Positions 60,201-64,000 of a stretch of DNA of 64,000 nucleotides are shown one piece after another; positions within the stretch are counted from its first letter, which is position 1, and each line of letters opens with the position of its first letter. The notes below the pieces were generated by a model, which was not told the DNA's origin, did not search any database, and saw only the letters and a program-made list of their open reading frames with translations. A program made the translations under genes and the position numbers. The DNA comes from Lichenicoccus sp965276875 (GTDB lineage: Bacteria; Pseudomonadota; Alphaproteobacteria; Acetobacterales; Acetobacteraceae). The DNA lies in assembly GCF_965276875.1 (NCBI RefSeq), contig NZ_OZ255701.1:1922001-1986000 (forward strand), read 5' to 3'.

Positions 60201-63041
60201 ATGATTCGGTCTCCAGTCACTCAGGGGGCGCTGGCCGCTGCCCTGTTGCTTGGATGCGCGCCGCTCGCGACGGCCGCGGCGCAATCCGTAGGCGATCCCA
60301 CGAAATGCCCGTGGCTCAACCCGACTTTGCCGCTCGCGACCCGCGTCAACCTCATCATGCAAAAGATGACGGTCGCGGACGAAATCAACATCGTCCAGGG
60401 CAACGGCAGCAGCCAGCCCTACGTGTTCTACATCGCGGCAAACCCGACATTGTGCATGCCCGCACTCGGCTATGAGGACGGTCCGGCCGGAGTCGCGGAC
60501 GGGCTGAAGAACGTCACCCAACTGCCCGCGGGTGTCGTGCTAGCCGCGACATTCTCGCGCAATCTGGCCCTGCAATATGGCAGCGTCATCGGCGCCGAGC
60601 AGAGTGCGAAGGGCTCGGCCGCGGATCTCGGACCGACCGTGAACATCGACCGCGACCCGCGCTGGGGCCGCTCGTTCGAGAGCCTGTCGGAAGACCCGAC
60701 GCTCACCGCCCAAATCGGCAAGAACGAGATCGAAGGCATCCAGGGCCAGAGGGTGCAGGCCCAGGTCAAGCATTTCGTCGCCTACAACCAGGAAACCAAC
60801 CGCAACACCCAGGCCGACGACGTTCTCGTCACCGACCGGGTGCTGCACGAAATCTACGAGCCGGCGTTTGCGACCGCGATACGCGGTGCCGGCGCGGCGT
60901 CGCTGATGTGCGCGTACTCGTCGGTCAACGGCTTCTATAGTTGCCAGAGCCGCTCGCTGCTCACCGGAGTGCTGCGCAACGAGTACAATTTCAAGGGCCT
61001 GGTGATGTCGGACTATGGCGCCATCCACGACGTGGTGGCCGCCCTCGCCGGCACCGACAGCGAGCAGCCGTTCAACACCTATTTCGGCGCGCCGCTGATG
61101 AACGCGGTGCTCAACAACACGATCCCGCGCGCGGTGCTGAACTCGATGGTCGCACCGATCGTCTCCGAGGCGTTCCGGTTCGGCTTCTTCAACGCGCCGC
61201 CGTCCGGTTCGACGACCGCGGTGGCGACGACGCCGGCGCATGTCGCGTTCGCAACCAGTCTGGCCGAGGCCGGCACGGTGTTGTTGCAGAACCAGGGTGC
61301 CACCCTGCCGCTCACGGCAGGCACCGATGTCGCGGTGATCGGACCCGCCGCCTCGACCCAGGTGACGACCGGCGGCGGCGGCAGCGCCTATGTCATTCCC
61401 TCGACCGTGGTCACCCCGCTCGACGGCATCCGCGCCGCCTCGACCGGCAGCGTCACCTACGCGCAAGGCCTGCCGAACGACACGCAACTCGCGGCAATCC
61501 CGGCCGGCGACCTGTCCGCGCCCTATAGCGGCACGCCGTTCGCCGGCAGCTACACCGCCACCCTGACAGCGCCCGAGACCGGCACCTACGTGCTCGCCAT
61601 CACCAACCCGTGCGGCTGCTACACGCCGACGACTTTGTCGATCAACGGCAACGCGCTGATCGTCAATCCGGGCACGCCGCCGGTGTCCACCTACTCCGCC
61701 GCGGTATCCCTCACTCAGGGCCAGACCTATACGGTTGCGATCTCTGGCGCGAGCGGTGGGCTGAACTGGGCGACACCGTCGCAGTTGCAGGCCTATATCG
61801 CCCCCGCGGTACAGGTCGCGGCCGCGGCCTCGGCGGCTGTAGTCGTCGTCGCCGACGACACGGAGAGCGAGGCGACCGACCGCCCGAGCCTGTCGCTGCC
61901 GTCTGCGCAGGACGAGCTGATCGCGGCCGTCGCCGCCGTCAATCCGCATACCGTCGTGGTGGTCCAGGCCGGCGCCCCGGTGACCATGCCCTGGCTGGGC
62001 AGCGTCTCCTCGGTGCTCGACACCTTCTATCCGGGCGAGACCGATGGCACCGCGCTGGCGGCGGTGCTCTATGGCGCGGCCAACCCCAGCGGGCATCTGC
62101 CGGTCACCTTCCCCGCCCGTCTCGCCGACGTGCCAGCCGCGACGGTGGCGCAGTTCCCCGGCACCGGCGGTGTTGTCGACTATTCCGAGGGCCTGCTGGT
62201 CGGCTATCGCTGGTACGACGCGAAATCGATCACGCCGCTATTTCCCTTCGGCTACGGCCTCTCCTACACCAGCTTTCGCTATAGCGGCCTGAAGCTGAGC
62301 AGCAGCGCCGTCGACGGGGTGACCCCGGTGGTCGTGAGTGCCGTCGTCACCAACACCGGCAAGGTCGCCGGCAGCGACGTCGCCCAGCTCTACTTAAGCT
62401 TTCCCGCAGCCGCCGGCGAGCCGCCGCGCAAGCTGGTCGGCTTTCGGCGGGTGACCTTGGCGGCGGGTCAGTCGCAGACCGTGCGGTTCACCATCGCACC
62501 CAGTGCGGAATGGTGGTGGAACGGCAATGCCTGGGACGAGAGCTCGGGCACCTACCATGTCTATGTCGGCGATTCCTCGGCACTCACCGGGCTGCCGCTC
62601 AGCCGCACCTATACGATGAGCACGACGATCGGCAATCGCGGTGTGCGGGTGATCGCACCGCGTGGCATCGCGGCCGGCCAGAGCGCCACCGTGGACGTGA
62701 CCTTGAGCGCCGGCGGCAACGAGACGCTCAATGCGGTGAGCCTGGCCCTTGCCGCACCGGGCGGCTGGCGCGCGGTGCCGATGGCTTCGACGACGCGCCA
62801 GACCCTGCTGCCCGGTCAGGCGGTGACGGTGCCGTTCCAGGTGACGGCGCCGAGTGGTGCGGTGGCGCAGAACGTCACCCTGTATGGCACCGCCGATTTC
62901 TCGCCTGGTGTTTGTGGCGGGGCGTCGACCTCGGCGCAGGAGGCAAACCCGGCCGCCTTGTTCAACCAGGCAGCACTCGGTGTCACAGGCTGCGGCAAGG
63001 TGACCCGGCATGGCGGGGTGCAGGTGCGCCTGCAGCGCTGA
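60201..63041 (+). CDS. Secreted GH3-family beta-glycosidase
   Basis: 946 residues. A signal peptide covers residues 1-27 (ending TAA-AQS). The GH3 N-terminal barrel has GPTVNIDRDPRWGRSFES near residue 143, KHFVAYNQE near residue 190 and the nucleophile Asp in GLVMSDYGAIHD near residue 270. A PA14-like insert (residues about 430-530) is followed by the acid/base region TESEATDRPSLSLPSAQ near residue 552 and the second domain. A fibronectin-III-like domain (about 690-800) and an extra NEW3-like C-terminal domain (about 810-900) follow. It hydrolyses beta-glucosides or xylosides outside the cytoplasm. GGGGGA lies seven bases before the ATG. Confidence 0.93.
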   Translation: MIRSPVTQGALAAALLLGCAPLATAAAQSVGDPTKCPWLNPTLPLATRVNLIMQKMTVADEINIVQGNGSSQPYVFYIAANPTLCMPALGYEDGPAGVADGLKNVTQLPAGVVLAATFSRNLALQYGSVIGAEQSAKGSAADLGPTVNIDRDPRWGRSFESLSEDPTLTAQIGKNEIEGIQGQRVQAQVKHFVAYNQETNRNTQADDVLVTDRVLHEIYEPAFATAIRGAGAASLMCAYSSVNGFYSCQSRSLLTGVLRNEYNFKGLVMSDYGAIHDVVAALAGTDSEQPFNTYFGAPLMNAVLNNTIPRAVLNSMVAPIVSEAFRFGFFNAPPSGSTTAVATTPAHVAFATSLAEAGTVLLQNQGATLPLTAGTDVAVIGPAASTQVTTGGGGSAYVIPSTVVTPLDGIRAASTGSVTYAQGLPNDTQLAAIPAGDLSAPYSGTPFAGSYTATLTAPETGTYVLAITNPCGCYTPTTLSINGNALIVNPGTPPVSTYSAAVSLTQGQTYTVAISGASGGLNWATPSQLQAYIAPAVQVAAAASAAVVVVADDTESEATDRPSLSLPSAQDELIAAVAAVNPHTVVVVQAGAPVTMPWLGSVSSVLDTFYPGETDGTALAAVLYGAANPSGHLPVTFPARLADVPAATVAQFPGTGGVVDYSEGLLVGYRWYDAKSITPLFPFGYGLSYTSFRYSGLKLSSSAVDGVTPVVVSAVVTNTGKVAGSDVAQLYLSFPAAAGEPPRKLVGFRRVTLAAGQSQTVRFTIAPSAEWWWNGNAWDESSGTYHVYVGDSSALTGLPLSRTYTMSTTIGNRGVRVIAPRGIAAGQSATVDVTLSAGGNETLNAVSLALAAPGGWRAVPMASTTRQTLLPGQAVTVPFQVTAPSGAVAQNVTLYGTADFSPGVCGGASTSAQEANPAALFNQAALGVTGCGKVTRHGGVQVRLQR

Positions 63042-63064
63042 CCGCGCAGGACGGCACGCGAGCC

Positions 63065-63099
63065 GAGCCCCGCCACGGCAACGTGGCGGGGCTCTTCTT
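63065..63099 (+). terminator. Rho-independent terminator after GH3
   Basis: A perfect 13-base-pair GC-rich stem (63065-63077 with 63082-63094) closes a GCAA tetraloop and is followed by TTCTT. It lies 23 bases after the GH3 stop and is the clearest terminator in the window. Confidence 0.9.
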
Positions 63100-63167
63100 G
63101 CCCATGGCAGCGGCGTGCCATAGAGTTGATCACCAAGGCGTGTGGCGGGCAGAAGTCGGGGATGTGA

Positions 63168-64000
63168 ATGGATGCTGCTCGCCCGTCACCGCCCGACCGT
63201 AGCCCTGCGCACTTAGCCAAGACGCCGACGGGGATCAGCGGCCTCGACGACCTCACGCTCGGCGGCCTCCCCAGCGGCCGCCCGACATTGCTCTGCGGCG
63301 CCGCCGGCTGCGGCAAGACGCTGTTCGCGCTGAGCTTCCTGGTCAACGGCGTCACGGAGTACAACGAGCCCGGCGTGTTCATGAGCTTCGAGGAGCGCAC
63401 CCGTGACCTCGCCGCCAACGTGGGCTCGCTCGGCTACGACCTCGACGGGTTGATCGCGGCGCGCAGGATCGTCGTCGACTATGTGCGCATCGAGCGTTCG
63501 GAGATCGAGGAAAGCGGCGAGTACGATCTGGAGGGCCTGTTCGTACGGCTCGGCCACGCCATCGACACGGTCGGCGCCAAGCGGGTCGTGCTCGACACCA
63601 TCGAGGCGCTGTTCGCGGGCTTCGCCGACAGCGCGATCCTGCGCGCCGAGCTGCGCCGGCTGTTCGCATGGCTCAAGGACCGCGGCGTCACCGCCATCAT
63701 CACCGGCGAGCGCGGCGACGGGCAACTGACCCGCTACGGCATCGAGGAGTATGTGTCGGACTGCGTGATCCTGCTCGACAACCGCGTCGTCGACCAGGTC
63801 ACCACCCGCCGTCTGCGCGTGGTGAAGTATCGCGGCTCTGCGCACGGCACCAACGAATACCCGTTCCTGATCGACGAGGCCGGGATCAGCGTGCTGCCGA
63901 TCACCTCGGCCGGGCTGGGACACGCGATCTCGTCCGAGCCGGTGCCGACGGGAGTGCCCGACCTCGATTCGATGCTCGGCGCCGGCGGCTATTATCGCGG
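63168..64000 (+). CDS. KaiC-like RecA-type ATPase (5' part)
   Basis: About 277 residues are visible before the window ends. The first KaiC domain has GLDDLTLGGLPSGRPTLL near residue 26, Walker A GAAGCGKTLFAL near residue 44, SFEERTRDLAANVGSLGYDL near residue 68 and the conserved KRVVLDTIEALFAGF near residue 137. A second domain starts at TGVPDLDSMLGAGG near the edge. KaiC proteins outside cyanobacteria are signalling or timing ATPases. The ATG has GGGGAT six bases upstream. No kaiA or kaiB is visible; a histidine kinase could follow to the right. Confidence 0.93.
   Translation, partial: MDAARPSPPDRSPAHLAKTPTGISGLDDLTLGGLPSGRPTLLCGAAGCGKTLFALSFLVNGVTEYNEPGVFMSFEERTRDLAANVGSLGYDLDGLIAARRIVVDYVRIERSEIEESGEYDLEGLFVRLGHAIDTVGAKRVVLDTIEALFAGFADSAILRAELRRLFAWLKDRGVTAIITGERGDGQLTRYGIEEYVSDCVILLDNRVVDQVTTRRLRVVKYRGSAHGTNEYPFLIDEAGISVLPITSAGLGHAISSEPVPTGVPDLDSMLGAGGYYR

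Noticed and set aside
1..64000. CRISPR arrays, tRNA or rRNA genes, insertion sequences
   Set aside because: No regularly spaced repeats, no cloverleaf-like or rRNA-like sequence and no transposase motif were noticed on reading both strands; small RNAs cannot be excluded without a covariance search.

Overview
The window is GC-rich, densely packed chromosomal DNA with almost no gap above 200 bases. The gene content points to an alphaproteobacterium: a plant-type glutamate-cysteine ligase, a short PspA/PspB/PspC module with PspF, HldE, a YdeP-type molybdoenzyme, KaiC and a parS site matching the Caulobacter-type sequence. An Acetobacteraceae-like host fits best, but that is an impression and not proven. 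No rRNA, tRNA, CRISPR array, transposase or prophage is visible.

Region 1 (1-30.7 kb) is a surface/exopolysaccharide locus. It holds a DprE1-like oxidase, a HAD-UbiA fusion and a PAP2 phosphatase, which together resemble the mycobacterial route to polyprenyl-phospho-arabinose. It also holds a Wzx-type flippase, an SGNH/AlgX-like protein, an MBOAT acyltransferase, an acyl carrier protein, an FkbH-like protein, a Wzy-type polymerase/ligase, a Wzz-tyrosine kinase, an OafA-like acyltransferase, a WecB/TagA/CpsF transferase, two GT2 enzymes, three GT-C-like membrane proteins, an outer-membrane beta-barrel protein, a TPR/GT-D protein, two tandem GT61 proteins and a secreted tailspike-like protein. 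The initiating sugar-phosphate transferase and a Wza-type exporter are not seen in the window.

Region 2 (30.8-53 kb) is mostly housekeeping: a YdeP-type molybdoenzyme, DnaB, HldE, guanylate kinase, an aldo/keto reductase, a perfect parS site, RsmD, an RluB-like pseudouridine synthase, a PuuD-like hydrolase, TadA, a Do-type protease, a dienelactone hydrolase, exported MsrB and MsrA, an RMD1-like membrane protein, a CpdB-like phosphoesterase, a DUF29 protein, GshA, RsmE, UbiA and a small methyltransferase.

Region 3 (52.3-64 kb) holds the phage-shock module (pspA-pspB-pspC-GIN protein) with a sigma-54 promoter facing the divergent pspF. Next come a ferritin-like exported protein, a DoxX protein, an M29 aminopeptidase and a YmgE-type membrane protein. 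A head-to-head tetR/dehydrogenase pair follows in which both 5' ends appear to be lost by one deletion. The window ends with a secreted GH3 glycosidase and the start of a KaiC-like ATPase.

The most interesting biology is in region 1. One part is the possible arabinofuranose-donor pathway feeding GT-C enzymes. The other is a tightly coupled FkbH-ACP-MBOAT-SGNH cassette that could put an ACP-borne acyl group, perhaps glyceroyl, on the polysaccharide.
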